DNA from: Lysinibacillus sphaericus
GTDB lineage: Bacteria; Bacillota; Bacilli; Bacillales_A; Planococcaceae
DNA length: 64,000 bases
Reading direction: 5' to 3'
Assembly (NCBI RefSeq): GCF_002982115.1
Contig: NZ_CP019980.1
Span: forward strand, 1,992,001 to 2,056,000
Part shown: positions 38,465 through 48,013 of the stretch, piece by piece
How positions within the stretch are numbered: the first letter of the stretch is position 1
Layout of the letters: every line of letters starts with the position of its first letter
The notes under the pieces: model-generated
Databases searched by the model: none
What the model was told of the DNA's origin: nothing
Seen by the model: the letters and a program-made list of their open reading frames with translations, nothing else
Program-made: the position numbers and the translations under genes

Positions 38465-39270
38465 AAATTGATTTGCATACACATAGTCGTTATTCCGATG
38501 GTAGCGAAACTTTGATGCAATTATTTCAGCAAGCGAAGGCAGCAGGTATCACACATCTAGGCGTTGTTGACCATGATACAACAGCTCACCATGCGGAGGG
38601 GCGTAAACTTGCGGCACAATTCAATATCGAATTTATTGCTGGTGTTGAAATATCGGCCTATGACTTTAAGCGTCAGCGAAAAGTCCATATGCTTGGCTAT
38701 GGTTTTCAAGGTCAATGTCCACATATTCAAGCACTTTGTACACCACTACTTGCTCGCCGGCACGCCCATTCATTATGGCAATTAGCGCGCATACAGGAGG
38801 CGGGGTTCCCGCTCGATGCAAAGCAGGCACTCGCCTTTGCTCGCGAAAGCGGTACATTATATAAACAGCATATTATGAATGCGTTGACAGAAGAGGCATA
38901 TAGTTCAAAATACTATCAAACATTGTATCGCTCATTATTTAAAACAGGAGTAGCAGCAGGGGATATTGTTTATGTTGATGCATTTGATGCATTGCAAGCC
39001 ATTCATGCTGATGGTGGAGTCGCTGTCGTTGCCCATCCTGGTCAGTTAGACTCTTTCGATATCACGGAGGAGCTTGTGCAAGAAGGGCTTGATGGAATCG
39101 AGTTACTTCATCCTGATCACACACCTGTGCATATGGAACAGGTGCAACAATTAGCTCAAAAATATCATTTAATTACAACAGGTGGATCAGATTATCATGG
39201 TCGTTATGGTGCACCTGTACAATTAGGGCAATATACATTATCCAATTTACAAACTGCCGTTTTTATTTAG
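38461..39270 (+). CDS. PHP-domain phosphoesterase of the C-P lyase operon (PhnP replacement)
   Basis: A 269-residue polymerase-and-histidinol-phosphatase (PHP) enzyme with metal motifs KIDLHTHSRYSDG, GVVDHDTT, AGVEISAY, VVAHPGQ and GGSDYHGRYG. No phnP-type (metallo-beta-lactamase) or phnN gene is present. PHP proteins in other C-P lyase operons are known to hydrolyse the cyclic ribose phosphate product, so this enzyme probably performs the last step, yielding a phosphoribose usable by central metabolism. GTG start at 38461 overlaps the phnL stop, which strongly supports a joint function. Confidence 0.85.
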   Translation: MKIDLHTHSRYSDGSETLMQLFQQAKAAGITHLGVVDHDTTAHHAEGRKLAAQFNIEFIAGVEISAYDFKRQRKVHMLGYGFQGQCPHIQALCTPLLARRHAHSLWQLARIQEAGFPLDAKQALAFARESGTLYKQHIMNALTEEAYSSKYYQTLYRSLFKTGVAAGDIVYVDAFDALQAIHADGGVAVVAHPGQLDSFDITEELVQEGLDGIELLHPDHTPVHMEQVQQLAQKYHLITTGGSDYHGRYGAPVQLGQYTLSNLQTAVFI

Positions 39271-39386
39271 TGAATGTAAAATTTTATTAAGAAAAATGCG
39301 GAGCTATTTTCAAGCGCTTTCCGAGATGATTAAATGGGGCATGTAGAGCAAAACTACAAAAACTGAAGTGAAAAAGGAGAAGAATA

Positions 39387-40427
39387 ATGAACAAACGATG
39401 GTTATCAATTTTGATGGGCATGTTGACTGTACTTTTTTTAGCTGCTTGTAGTTCGGAAAATGGAACAAGTGAAACAAAGAAAGCCAATGCAAAATCAGAT
39501 GGACCACTTGTAATGGTTTGGTATCCAAATGAATCAGGTTCTGAAATGGCTCCTTCTCGTGATGCTTTTGGTGCCATTTTTGAAAAGGCAACAGGGCGTA
39601 AAGTAGAACATAAATTAACGACAGATTATGCGATTGCGATTGAATCAATTGCCAATGGCAATGCACATATTGCTTTTATGGGAGCGCAAGGGTATATCGA
39701 AGCGAAGGACAAAAGTAAAGATGTCGAACCCTTAGTTGTACCATCCGGAGAGTCTGGTACATTAGACGATGCGGTCTATTATAGCTGGCTAGCGGTTCCA
39801 AAGGATCAGGCACAACAATATCAAAAGAATGGTAAATATACGTTAGATACAACGGAAGGCAAAACGATTTCTTTCGTCTCTGCTTCTTCAACATCAGGTT
39901 TCAAAGTACCAACAAGTTCAATTATTTCTCACTTTAGCGATAAAAATTTAACTGAAGAAGCTTTAATGGAAGGCAATGAAGTATATCCTGAAGTCTTATT
40001 TGGGGATTCTCACCAAGGGTCAGCTGTCAATATGTTGATGGAGCGCTCTGATATCGCAGCATTTTGTGATACATGTGTGGAGGCTTATGTTGAGCTAGTG
40101 GAAGGAAAAGAAAGTACACCAGGTGCAGTTTATAAGGTAAAAGATAATGCTGCAGCACCGTTTAACACGTTAACAGGAAAAGAATTTGTGCTGATACAGG
40201 TAACACCAGTACTTAACGCTCCATTCGTAGTCAATACGTCGGTATTAAGCGAAGAAGATATTAAGACATTAAAAGAACACTTAATCTCGGATGAAACAAC
40301 CAATAACAAAAGTATTTTTGTACCAAAAGATTCCGGCGATTCTGGATTGTTCTATAGGGCGGCGGACGAGCGTTTCTTAGAAGTGGAAGATGCTTGGTTT
40401 AATCCAATTCGCGAACTATCAAAATAA
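39387..40427 (+). CDS. phnD: Phosphonate ABC transporter substrate-binding lipoprotein PhnD
   Basis: A 346-residue periplasmic-binding-type lipoprotein. Signal peptide with lipobox LAAC, lipidated Cys21. PhnD family features include VMVWYPNESGSEMAPSRDAFG, VEHKLTTDYAIAIESIANGN and IAFMGAQGYIEA. It captures phosphonate (or phosphite/phosphate esters) outside the membrane for PhnC/PhnE. AAAAGGAG precedes the ATG at 39387. A 116-nt gap separates it from the catabolic genes and a weak hairpin follows it. Confidence 0.92.
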   Translation: MNKRWLSILMGMLTVLFLAACSSENGTSETKKANAKSDGPLVMVWYPNESGSEMAPSRDAFGAIFEKATGRKVEHKLTTDYAIAIESIANGNAHIAFMGAQGYIEAKDKSKDVEPLVVPSGESGTLDDAVYYSWLAVPKDQAQQYQKNGKYTLDTTEGKTISFVSASSTSGFKVPTSSIISHFSDKNLTEEALMEGNEVYPEVLFGDSHQGSAVNMLMERSDIAAFCDTCVEAYVELVEGKESTPGAVYKVKDNAAAPFNTLTGKEFVLIQVTPVLNAPFVVNTSVLSEEDIKTLKEHLISDETTNNKSIFVPKDSGDSGLFYRAADERFLEVEDAWFNPIRELSK

Positions 40428-40437
40428 TACTGTACAG

Positions 40438-40467
40438 GGCTTTTATCTTTAAAGATAGAAGCCTTTT
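40438..40467 (+). terminator. Intra-operon hairpin between phnD and phnC
   Basis: GGCTTTTATCTTT and AAAGATAGAAGCC form a continuous stem with one mismatch, followed by five T. It probably attenuates transcription so that the binding protein is made in excess over the ATPase and permeases. Confidence 0.7.
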
Positions 40468-40534
40468 TCAAAAAAGTCTCAGAGATTTTCCATGCTATCA
40501 GCTTTATCAAATTACGATACAAGGAGAGAGAATA

Positions 40535-41371
40535 ATGACTACTATTGTATTGGAAAGACAGCCCCTGCAGTCAGCATTTACTGTTGCTCCAGAAAGAGAG
40601 CAAGCAAACACGATTTTGCAGCTTCATAAAATTGCTAAAAGCTATGACCATAAGTCCATGGTGTTAAATGATATCAATCTTTCCTTGCAAGAAGGCGAGT
40701 TTGTATCCATTATAGGTCAATCGGGTGCAGGGAAATCAACATTGCTACGCTGCATTAATCGAATGATTGAACCGTCCAAAGGAGAAATTATTTTTGATCA
40801 GCAAGATATTACGTCTATCAATAAAAGAGCAATGCGGCAACAACGTGCCAAAATGGGCATGATTTTTCAGCATTATAACTTAGTTTCCCGTCTAACTGTA
40901 TTTGAAAATGTGTTGCATGGTCGGTTTGGTTATAAATCCACGATGCAAGGTATCCTAAGTATTTATACAGAAGAAGAGAAACGACTTGCATTATCGATAT
41001 TAGAAAAGCTGAATATGAAGGATCAAATTTATAAACGTTGTGACCAGTTAAGTGGTGGTCAAAAGCAACGAGTAGGGATAGCAAGGGCATTAGTGCAAGA
41101 GCCAAAGTTATTGTTATGTGATGAGCCTATCGCATCCCTTGATCCCAATTCATCGAAGGTCATTATGGATCACTTAAAGGAAATTTCACAGTCTATGGGC
41201 ATTACTGTGTTAGTGAATTTACATCAAGTCGACGTTGCCATGCGTTATTCTGATCGAATTATCGGATTACGTAAAGGGGAGAAAGTATTTGATGATATCC
41301 CGAAGCAGTTAAACCAGCTTGCTATACGTAACATTTATGGAACAAGTGTAGATGAACTAATTACGGAATAA
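40535..41371 (+). CDS. phnC: Phosphonate ABC transporter ATPase PhnC
   Basis: A 278-residue ATPase. Walker A GQSGAGKST, Q-loop IFQHYNLVSRLTVFENVLHG, signature LSGGQKQR, Walker B LLLCDEPIASLD. The residues after the Q-loop are typical of PhnC. The first 28 residues (TTIVLERQPLQSAFTVAPER) are an unusual extension before the ABC fold. GGAGAGAG precedes the ATG at 40535. It powers import through PhnE1/PhnE2. Confidence 0.93.
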   Translation: MTTIVLERQPLQSAFTVAPEREQANTILQLHKIAKSYDHKSMVLNDINLSLQEGEFVSIIGQSGAGKSTLLRCINRMIEPSKGEIIFDQQDITSINKRAMRQQRAKMGMIFQHYNLVSRLTVFENVLHGRFGYKSTMQGILSIYTEEEKRLALSILEKLNMKDQIYKRCDQLSGGQKQRVGIARALVQEPKLLLCDEPIASLDPNSSKVIMDHLKEISQSMGITVLVNLHQVDVAMRYSDRIIGLRKGEKVFDDIPKQLNQLAIRNIYGTSVDELITE

Positions 41372-41388
41372 AAGGTTCGGAGGGTATG

Positions 41389-42177
41389 ATGACAGAGGCG
41401 AATATTTTACGTAGGAAAAAGTGGCGAATGACAGGTGTAATGATTGTTCTGATTGTATTAACGTACGGCTCAGCAGCCATTACAAAGTTTAATATAATAG
41501 AAGGTTTATATGCGATTCCTAGTACACTTGCATGGATGATTAATAATTTAATTCCTTCAACTGAAACAATAGAAAATATACCAAAAGTATTACAACGCCT
41601 TTGGGAGACGATTATTTTATCCGTCATAGCTTCTACTACAGCAGCCGTATTTGCTTTGCTTTTTGCAATATTAGGGGCGCAAACGACACAATTCAATCGT
41701 TTCTTTGGCTTTGTAGCACGGTTCATTGCATCCATTTTTCGTAATGTTCCAGTAATCGCATGGGCGCTTGTTCTTGTTATTTCATTTGGACATAATGTTG
41801 TAACGGGCTATTTCGCTCTATTTTTCTCGACGTTTGGCTTTTTAGTTCGGATGTTTATTGAAACAATTGATGAGGCAAGTTCAGACGGAGTAGAGGCGCT
41901 AATGGCCACAGGGGCTACATATTTTCAAATGGTATGGAAAGGCGTATTACCAGATACGATGCCTCAGATGCTTAGTTGGATATTTTATATGATTGAAACC
42001 AATATTCGAAGTGCGACATTAGTTGGATTATTAACAGGTACAGGTATTGGTTATCTATTTGATCTTTACTATAAAAAACTGGATTATAATATGCTAGGGC
42101 TTATTACCATTATGATTATCGCGGTTGTGTTTATTATTGAATTTACATCAAACAAAGTAAGGAAGGTGATTTCTTAA
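41389..42177 (+). CDS. phnE: Phosphonate ABC transporter permease PhnE (first)
   Basis: A 262-residue integral membrane permease with about six helices. The EAA-loop-like segment ASSDGVEALMATGATYFQMVWKGVLPDTMPQ is typical of PhnE. Two ATG codons lie at 41386 and 41389; the second is better spaced from GGAGGG. It overlaps the second permease gene by one base (TAATG). Confidence 0.92.
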   Translation: MTEANILRRKKWRMTGVMIVLIVLTYGSAAITKFNIIEGLYAIPSTLAWMINNLIPSTETIENIPKVLQRLWETIILSVIASTTAAVFALLFAILGAQTTQFNRFFGFVARFIASIFRNVPVIAWALVLVISFGHNVVTGYFALFFSTFGFLVRMFIETIDEASSDGVEALMATGATYFQMVWKGVLPDTMPQMLSWIFYMIETNIRSATLVGLLTGTGIGYLFDLYYKKLDYNMLGLITIMIIAVVFIIEFTSNKVRKVIS

Positions 42178-43022
42178 TGCACGTGTCACCTTTAGAGACA
42201 AATGTCAAAGTAAGAAATGGTCGAATTCAAATCACTAAAATGACAAAGGCGAATATCGTCATGCGTCTTGTACTATGGGCACTACTGTTATTTACACTGA
42301 TTGGACCATTTTTGCTTGATTATGGGACAATTACATGGTCAACAGCCATTTCCTTAACGCTAGGTAATTTAAAGATGATGTTTTTAGAACCTGCCTTTCA
42401 TCAAATTACATTTGCTACAGCGTTAAAGCAAATTAGTATAACACTTGCATTAGCTTTTTTAGCAACGATTTTAGGAGCAGTACTCTCTTTTTTCCTTGCT
42501 ATTTTTAGCGCGAAAAACTTAGTCCCTTCAATGGTGTCAAATGGGATAATCGCTTTTAACTCATTTATTAGAGCAGTACCTACAGTCCTGTGGGTGTTAA
42601 TCTTTGCGATTGTTGCAGGTCTCGGTGCAATTGCTTGTGTACTGGGGATGATGTTGCATACCATTGCTTACTTAACAAAGGCATTTGCTGAATCATTTGA
42701 GGAGTTAGAAGAAGGTACTATAGAAGCATTGCGGGCCTCAGGAGCGAATTGGTGGCATATTGTATGGCATGCTGTTGTTCCGCAGTCTTCGTCCTATATG
42801 GTGTCGTGGATTTTTTTACGCTTTGAAACGAACTATGGTGTGGCAGTGGCGATGGGTGCAGCGGCGGCGGCAGGTGGTATTGGCTTTGAGTTATTTATGG
42901 CTTCTAGTTTTTACTATGATTTACACGAAGTTGGGATGATTACGTATTGCGCTCTTATTGTCGCCATCATCTTAGAGCTTGTTTCCCTTCGTATTAAAAG
43001 AAAATTAATGGCGAAATCATAA
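42177..43022 (+). CDS. phnE: Phosphonate ABC transporter permease PhnE (second)
   Basis: A 281-residue permease with about six helices and an EAA-type loop, EEGTIEALRASGANWWHIVWHAVVPQ. Together with the preceding gene it would form a heterodimeric channel for phosphonates. It is the last gene of the phn operon and is followed by a strong bidirectional terminator. Confidence 0.92.
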   Translation: MHVSPLETNVKVRNGRIQITKMTKANIVMRLVLWALLLFTLIGPFLLDYGTITWSTAISLTLGNLKMMFLEPAFHQITFATALKQISITLALAFLATILGAVLSFFLAIFSAKNLVPSMVSNGIIAFNSFIRAVPTVLWVLIFAIVAGLGAIACVLGMMLHTIAYLTKAFAESFEELEEGTIEALRASGANWWHIVWHAVVPQSSSYMVSWIFLRFETNYGVAVAMGAAAAAGGIGFELFMASSFYYDLHEVGMITYCALIVAIILELVSLRIKRKLMAKS

Positions 43023-43100
43023 AATGAAGTGCAGAAGAAGATTTGACTTAGAACACACTGTAGGCAAATTCTAATCCTAAAAGAAACGAACGATAATAAA

Positions 43101-43148
43101 AATAACACCCTAATGATGGTCATTTCACACATCAATTAGGGTGTTATT
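43101..43148. terminator. Bidirectional terminator of the phn operon and the chemotaxis receptor gene
   Basis: AATAACACCCTAA pairs with TTAGGGTGTTATT (13 bp) plus GATG/CATC within the loop; A- and T-rich flanks on both sides. Confidence 0.88.
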
Positions 43149-43154
43149 TGTCGT

Positions 43155-44840
43155 TTAGATTTTAAAGCTACGCACCATCTGATTAAGTGAATCAGAAATG
43201 CTCGTTAATGTTTGCGCAACACTTTGAATTTCTTCCATAGAAGCTAACTGTTCTTCAGTTGCTGCGACCACTTCGTGTGTGCTTTCGGAATTTTCCTTAA
43301 AGAGTGAAGAAACGATTTCATATTGTTGGGTAACCGTTGTAAAATCGGCTGTTAGTTGTTCTGTTGTGGCAGCTATTTCTTGTACTTTACCTGTGACATG
43401 GGCAATGGATAGCATAATATCTTGAAATTGTACGGAAGTAGTAGATGTTAATTGAACGCCACTACCGACATTTGTTTGCACTTTTTGTATCGTTTGAACG
43501 GTTTCATTGGTTGTCTCTTGAATACGTGTAATGAGTGCTTTGATTTGATTTGTCGAGCCACTGGATTGTTCAGCTAATTTTCGTACTTCTTCTGCAACTA
43601 CGGCAAATCCTTTTCCATGCTCTCCTGCACGGGCCGCTTCAATGGCCGCATTTAAGGCAAGGAGATTTGTTTGATTGGCAATGTCATTTATCAATGTTGT
43701 GATTTCACCAATTTTGACAGCATCTTCAGCGAGTGAATTGATATTTTTATTTGTTTCGTCTACCGATTGTGAAATGGCCTCCATGGACGAAACAATTTCT
43801 TTAACGGATTGAGCTCCTTGATCCGCCTGTCTACTAACTTCATTCGTATCTTCTGAAACATCAGCTGTATAATGTGTCATACTTTCTAAACTTTGCAATG
43901 CTTGCACGATGGCAATAGTGCTTTCGTGTAAAATGTTCGCTTGGCTATCCATACTCGTCGAGACATCTTGTATATTTTCCGTAATTTGATGAGAAGATCG
44001 TTTTGATTGTTCCGCACTCGCTGAAAACTCTTCGGAAGACGCTGCTACTCGCTCGGATGAAGAGCTAATTTGTGTCATCATTTGTCTTAATGAAGAAATG
44101 AAGTGGTTAAATGAAGTAGCCACTTCCCCTAATTCATCTTTGTTTTTTACTTGGATCGTTTTAGTTAAATCGCCGTTTCCGTGTGCGATATCATTCATCT
44201 GAATATTTAGTTGGCGCAATGGTTTTAAAATGGATTGATAAAGTAAAACGCCTAAAATGATTCCAGATACTGTGGCAACTATCGCAACTCCGAGTAGAAG
44301 TGCTTGGCTCATTTTAGATTGTGATTTCAAGCTAGCGCTTGCTACTTCTGTTTGTTGATCTATTTGTGCAATAAAACGTTCAAACGAAGGGTCAAGTACT
44401 TCTTTCCGTATTCTTCGTTCTTCCCCAAAATGAATTTCAGCTGCTTTTTTAGGGTCTATCGTATGATTGTGAATAACTAATTGAACTTGATTCCAATATT
44501 TTTCGTAATTTGCCTTAATGTCATCAATGGTCTGTTGCTCTGAGGATATGATGGAAAAGGCATATAATTGATTAAATTGGTTTATAATATCGTTTGATTT
44601 TTCCTCCATTTGTGACACGAATGTTGGATCATTTGTTAATAGTAATGCTCGCTCATCATTTGAAAGACCGGCAAGCCGATATTGAATTTGCTTGGTGATT
44701 GTTTTAATTTCCATCAGATTATTTACCTCATTATTTTGTGAGACAATCTTCGATAAAGACCATGTCCCAAATCCACCTACGGCCATGATTGACAACACAA
44801 AAATTGAAGTAACAAGAATAAGTCTTGTTTTAATACGCAT
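43155..44840 (-). CDS. Methyl-accepting chemotaxis protein
   Basis: A 561-residue receptor: transmembrane helix 1 (about 7-29), a four-helix-bundle extracellular sensor (about 30-185, no recognised ligand motif), transmembrane helix 2 (about 187-207), HAMP domain (about 208-262), then the cytoplasmic signalling coiled coil with the hairpin tip [40 protein letters not shown]. Two flanking Gln/Glu-rich helices would carry methylation sites. It is monocistronic, convergent with the phn operon; a link to phosphonate taxis is unsupported. Confidence 0.93.
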   Translation of the reverse strand: MRIKTRLILVTSIFVLSIMAVGGFGTWSLSKIVSQNNEVNNLMEIKTITKQIQYRLAGLSNDERALLLTNDPTFVSQMEEKSNDIINQFNQLYAFSIISSEQQTIDDIKANYEKYWNQVQLVIHNHTIDPKKAAEIHFGEERRIRKEVLDPSFERFIAQIDQQTEVASASLKSQSKMSQALLLGVAIVATVSGIILGVLLYQSILKPLRQLNIQMNDIAHGNGDLTKTIQVKNKDELGEVATSFNHFISSLRQMMTQISSSSERVAASSEEFSASAEQSKRSSHQITENIQDVSTSMDSQANILHESTIAIVQALQSLESMTHYTADVSEDTNEVSRQADQGAQSVKEIVSSMEAISQSVDETNKNINSLAEDAVKIGEITTLINDIANQTNLLALNAAIEAARAGEHGKGFAVVAEEVRKLAEQSSGSTNQIKALITRIQETTNETVQTIQKVQTNVGSGVQLTSTTSVQFQDIMLSIAHVTGKVQEIAATTEQLTADFTTVTQQYEIVSSLFKENSESTHEVVAATEEQLASMEEIQSVAQTLTSISDSLNQMVRSFKI

Positions 44841-45004
44841 ACAAATCCTCCATCTATTTCGATAAATTAACTTTGCTTTAAGAAAGCAAAAAGTGATAGA
44901 GATAAATAGTGATATGGTCGACTAACACCAAATGGGGTATTAACATCTTGCTTTTATAACTATTATCTTTTGCAATAAGTATTCATCTACTTGTAGTGTC
45001 CTTT

Positions 45005-45039
45005 ATCAAACTATAATGGCTTAACAGTTTGATATTTTT
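45005..45039 (+). terminator. Orphan terminator-like hairpin
   Basis: ATCAAACT (45005-45012) pairs with AGTTTGAT (45025-45032), followed by ATTTTTTT. Confidence 0.55.
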
Positions 45040-45458
45040 TTCAGTACTAAAATAGAATAAGAGAAAAGCAGTTATGTACTTCACTGGCTTTATCAATAAA
45101 GTAACCTAATTTGCGTCTTATATTATTTAAGGATAATGAAACTGTTATTGCTAAATATTAGTTTATTTTAACATCACATGTAGTGATTGGCGAGAACTAT
45201 GTGGTAGATTTTTGCTTTTTCATATAAACATAAAGCGAGTAGTCCGTAAATTTGAGTTACTAATCTTTTGTCACACATCAATCAATCAGCAAAGCGTATT
45301 GAATCTGTCTAAAATAGCAGCCATTTTACGTCACATAATAAGGAAGTAAGCGTTTGCTTTATTATATAGAAGAAAGACAAAAGCTTGTGCATTACCAGCT
45401 AGTGTAAAAGGAACTGGAAAGGTATTAACCCAATGGACTAAAAGGGAAGCGCACAAAT

Positions 45459-45490
45459 AAAAATGCCATCTTATATAAGGTGGCATTTTT
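45459..45490 (+). terminator. Orphan terminator-like hairpin
   Basis: AAAAATGCCA (45459-45468) pairs with TGGCATTTTT (45481-45490). Confidence 0.7.
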
Positions 45491-45871
45491 AATCGTTGCT
45501 AACAAATTCATTATCAAATAGCACAGACATAATGATTATTGTAGCATATCATAATGACAGTAAGCGCTCTCTTCATTAGTCATAAAAGAAAACAGTTTTC
45601 AGCTAGCAACGTATGATAGAAAGCTGTTGGATGCCATTAGATGAAGGAGACGAGCTAACTTGAAGCTCGTCTTTTCATGAACAAACGTAATCGCCACGAT
45701 CATATAGCTAATTTAAGCTAGTTCAAACGAAAATTTACACGATTATGTGACATATGCGAAAAAAATTTATAAAAACCTTAACTAATTCATATGAAATCCG
45801 TATAATAAATCAAACAGTGCGAAAATTGTCCATTTTTCTATCGACGAATTGCGTGAATTTTTTAAATTGTA

Positions 45872-45907
45872 TTGACGTAGAGAACGATAATTTGTACACT
45901 GTGTACA
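45872..45907 (+). promoter_or_regulatory. Promoter and overlapping palindromic operator of the aspartokinase gene
   Basis: TTGACG (45872-45877), 17-nt spacer, TACACT (45895-45900). The -10 is embedded in the perfect palindrome TGTACAC-T-GTGTACA (45893-45907), an arrangement suited to repression. The regulator is unknown. Confidence 0.6.
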
Positions 45908-45961
45908 TTCAATTGTTTTTTGGAGGAATACATTATTTTAAAAAGTTAGGATTTGATAGAT

Positions 45962-47320
45962 ATGATCGTATGTAAATTTGGTGGAACATCTGTAGCAAGT
46001 GCAGAACAAATTCAAAAAGTAGCAAACATTGTAAAATCTAATCCGGCACGCAAAATCGTAGCCGTTTCAGCACCAGGAAAACGTTCTGGTGATGATATAA
46101 AAGTAACAGATTTACTAATTGACTTAGCTCATGCGGCATTACAAAATGAAAATATAGAAGAAAAACTACAAACAGTCGTTAATCGTTACAAGTCTATTGC
46201 TGACGGGTTACAGCTAGATGATACGATTTGTGACGTTATTACAGAAGACTTGCGCGAACGTGTGCAAGGTGATATTTCCAATGAAGAATTATTTATTGAT
46301 AGCTTAAAAGCGGCAGGAGAAGATAACAATGCCAAGCTTATTGCAGCATATTTTAACTCTATCGGTATGCCAGCACGCTATGTAAGTCCAAAAGAAGGTT
46401 TAGTCGTCAACGATTTACCTGAGCGTACGTTTGCCTTACCTGAAGCTTATACAAATTTAGCGCCATTAAAAGATACAAAAGAAATTATTGTTTTCCCAGG
46501 TTTCTTCGGTTACACTAAAGCGGGCATATTGCGTACGTTTGATCGCGGAGGCTCGGATATTACAGGCTCTATTTTAGCAGCTGCTGTTGAAGCGGAGCTT
46601 TATGAAAACTTTACGGATGTGGATTGTGTATTTTCCGCAAATCCGAAAGTCGTGAATGATCCAGTGGAAATTAAAGAAATAACGTATCGCGAAATGCGCG
46701 AATTATCCTATGCGGGCTTTTCTGTCTTCCATGATGAAGCATTAATGCCTGTCTATAAGATTGGGGTGCCAGTTAACATAAAAAATACAAATAATCCTTC
46801 AGCCCCAGGTACTCGAATTGTACCGAGTCGTCCTGCTACAGGTCGTCCGGTTACAGGTATCTCGGCAGACAGCGGCTTTTCAACGTTATATGTGTCTAAA
46901 TATTTAATGAACCGTGAAGTAGGGTTCGGTCGTAAGCTTCTACAAATTTTAGAAGATGAAAATATTTCATATGAACATACTCCGTCTGGTTTAGATGATA
47001 TTTCGGTGATTATGCGATCCAACCAACTAACACCAGAAAATGAAGCGCGTATATTAACGCGTGTGAAAAATGAATTGCAGGCAGATGATGTCCAAATGCG
47101 TCATGGATTCTCAATGATTGTGATTGTTGGGGAAGGGATGCGTAATAACACAGGTCTTGCAGCACGTGCAGCAACAGCAATATCTAAAACTGGAGCTAAT
47201 ATTGAAATGATTAATCAAGGCTCGTCTGAAGTAAGTCTTGTATTTGGTGTTCTACAAGAGTATGAAAATCGAATTTTACAAGCACTATATGGAGAATTTT
47301 TTGCACAAGTGCAAGCATAA
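45962..47320 (+). CDS. thrD: Aspartokinase III
   Basis: A 452-residue aspartate kinase catalysing the first step of the lysine/threonine/methionine pathway. IVCKFGGTSVAS is the kinase nucleotide motif, GRGGSDITG-like segment appears as FDRGGSDITGSILA, YREMRELSYAGFSVFHDEA is characteristic of the ThrD/YclM group, and two ACT domains follow (about 310-450, ending IEMINQGSSEVSLVFGV). The ATG at 45962 is chosen over upstream TTG 45953. TTAGGA lies 10 nt before it; a much stronger TGGAGG at 45921-45926 is about 36 nt away and unused. No lysine riboswitch was found. Confidence 0.93.
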   Translation: MIVCKFGGTSVASAEQIQKVANIVKSNPARKIVAVSAPGKRSGDDIKVTDLLIDLAHAALQNENIEEKLQTVVNRYKSIADGLQLDDTICDVITEDLRERVQGDISNEELFIDSLKAAGEDNNAKLIAAYFNSIGMPARYVSPKEGLVVNDLPERTFALPEAYTNLAPLKDTKEIIVFPGFFGYTKAGILRTFDRGGSDITGSILAAAVEAELYENFTDVDCVFSANPKVVNDPVEIKEITYREMRELSYAGFSVFHDEALMPVYKIGVPVNIKNTNNPSAPGTRIVPSRPATGRPVTGISADSGFSTLYVSKYLMNREVGFGRKLLQILEDENISYEHTPSGLDDISVIMRSNQLTPENEARILTRVKNELQADDVQMRHGFSMIVIVGEGMRNNTGLAARAATAISKTGANIEMINQGSSEVSLVFGVLQEYENRILQALYGEFFAQVQA

Positions 47321-47375
47321 GTAAACCCAATACGATAGTTTTATAAAAACAATAAAATTATCTAAAAATAAAACG

Positions 47376-47428
47376 GAGCTGCCTTATAAGCAATGAATTC
47401 ATAGCTTATAAGGCAGCTCTTTCATTTT
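47376..47428 (+). terminator. Intrinsic terminator of thrD
   Basis: GAGCTGCCTTATAAGC pairs perfectly (16 bp) with its complement at 47404-47419, followed by TTTCATTTT. Confidence 0.9.
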
Positions 47429-47550
47429 ATAAGTTACATGGATGTATGAATGCCTCCAAAAAATCAAACACTACTAGAAGGAATAGAGTTTTCTTTTATA
47501 CAGTAATGCTGTAAAATCGAGTTCGTACATAGATAGGAGGTCGTAATAGA

Positions 47551-47733
47551 TTGAAGAGTTTTTCAATGGGCATGATTTTGTCAGTTATCGGTATTTTAGT
47601 TGTCTGTTTAACCATTATGGACATTTTACCAGCATCGACGAAATCCATGAAAATTATATATGTTGGGATTGGTTGGGTTTTTATTATAGCCGGTTCAATT
47701 ATTCGATTTAAAAATTTAAAGCAAAGGCAATAA
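47551..47733 (+). CDS. 60-aa membrane protein
   Basis: Two hydrophobic helices (about 5-24 and 33-50) separated by LPASTKSMK, with a basic C-terminal tail RFKNLKQRQ. The start is TTG at 47551 (TAGGAGG 10 nt upstream) or ATG at 47566. No family is recognised beyond generic small Bacillus membrane proteins. Confidence 0.6.
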   Translation: MKSFSMGMILSVIGILVVCLTIMDILPASTKSMKIIYVGIGWVFIIAGSIIRFKNLKQRQ

Positions 47734-47888
47734 GAAAATTAACTAAAATGAATGTTGCAAACATCAAAGTTATGATACAATTTCAAAGAAATAAATAATT
47801 TCAATACGATGAAGTTATTATTTTGTACTATACAAAAAATTCAGAAGGTTCAAATTTGCAGTGTATTCATAATTAAAGAATGAACAGT

Positions 47889-47919
47889 ACAAATTCTTCT
47901 TGTAAGAATTTGTTTTTTT
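47889..47919 (+). terminator. Terminator in the leader upstream of cbiZ
   Basis: ACAAATTCTT (47889-47898) pairs with AAGAATTTGT (47904-47913), followed by six or more T. It lies about 95 nt upstream of cbiZ and could be an attenuator of the cobamide operon or the end of a short upstream transcript. Confidence 0.7.
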
Positions 47920-48008
47920 ATTTACCTCCACTACAAAATATGGGTTCTCCCGTTGGAAAGGGAGTAGTGAATAACCAATTCGGTATATAATAAATAATGG
48001 AGGTAAGT
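47920..48008 (+). promoter_or_regulatory. Leader RNA able to sequester the cbiZ ribosome binding site
   Basis: TTACCTCCA at 47922-47930 is the exact complement of TGGAGGTAA at 47998-48006, which contains the cbiZ Shine-Dalgarno sequence. Between them CTCCC/GGGAG and CACTAC/GTAGTG form an inner hairpin. No B12-box or known riboswitch motif is present. Confidence 0.5.
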
Positions 48009-48013
48009 AGACG

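Larger units (their letters stand above)
44841..45871. other. 1-kb gene-poor region between receptor and aspartokinase genes
   Basis: No gene could be supported. It contains two orphan + strand terminator-like hairpins (45005-45039 and 45459-45490) with no recognisable gene before either. Just before the second, a frame reading TKACALPASVKGTGKVLTQW and ending KREAHK resembles a protein C terminus but has no start or upstream continuation, so it may be a relic of a deleted gene. Confidence 0.4.

Noticed and set aside
45500-45960. Lysine riboswitch upstream of aspartokinase
   Set aside because: No L-box sequence blocks were found; the promoter lies too close to the gene to leave room for the aptamer.
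45754-45975. 73-aa frame overlapping the thrD promoter and start
   Set aside because: It spans the promoter, operator and ribosome binding site of thrD and has no site of its own.
47734-48013. Canonical B12 riboswitch before cbiZ
   Set aside because: Neither the B12 box nor the GCCACTG and CCCCGCAACTG blocks are present, in contrast to the clear element at 55175.
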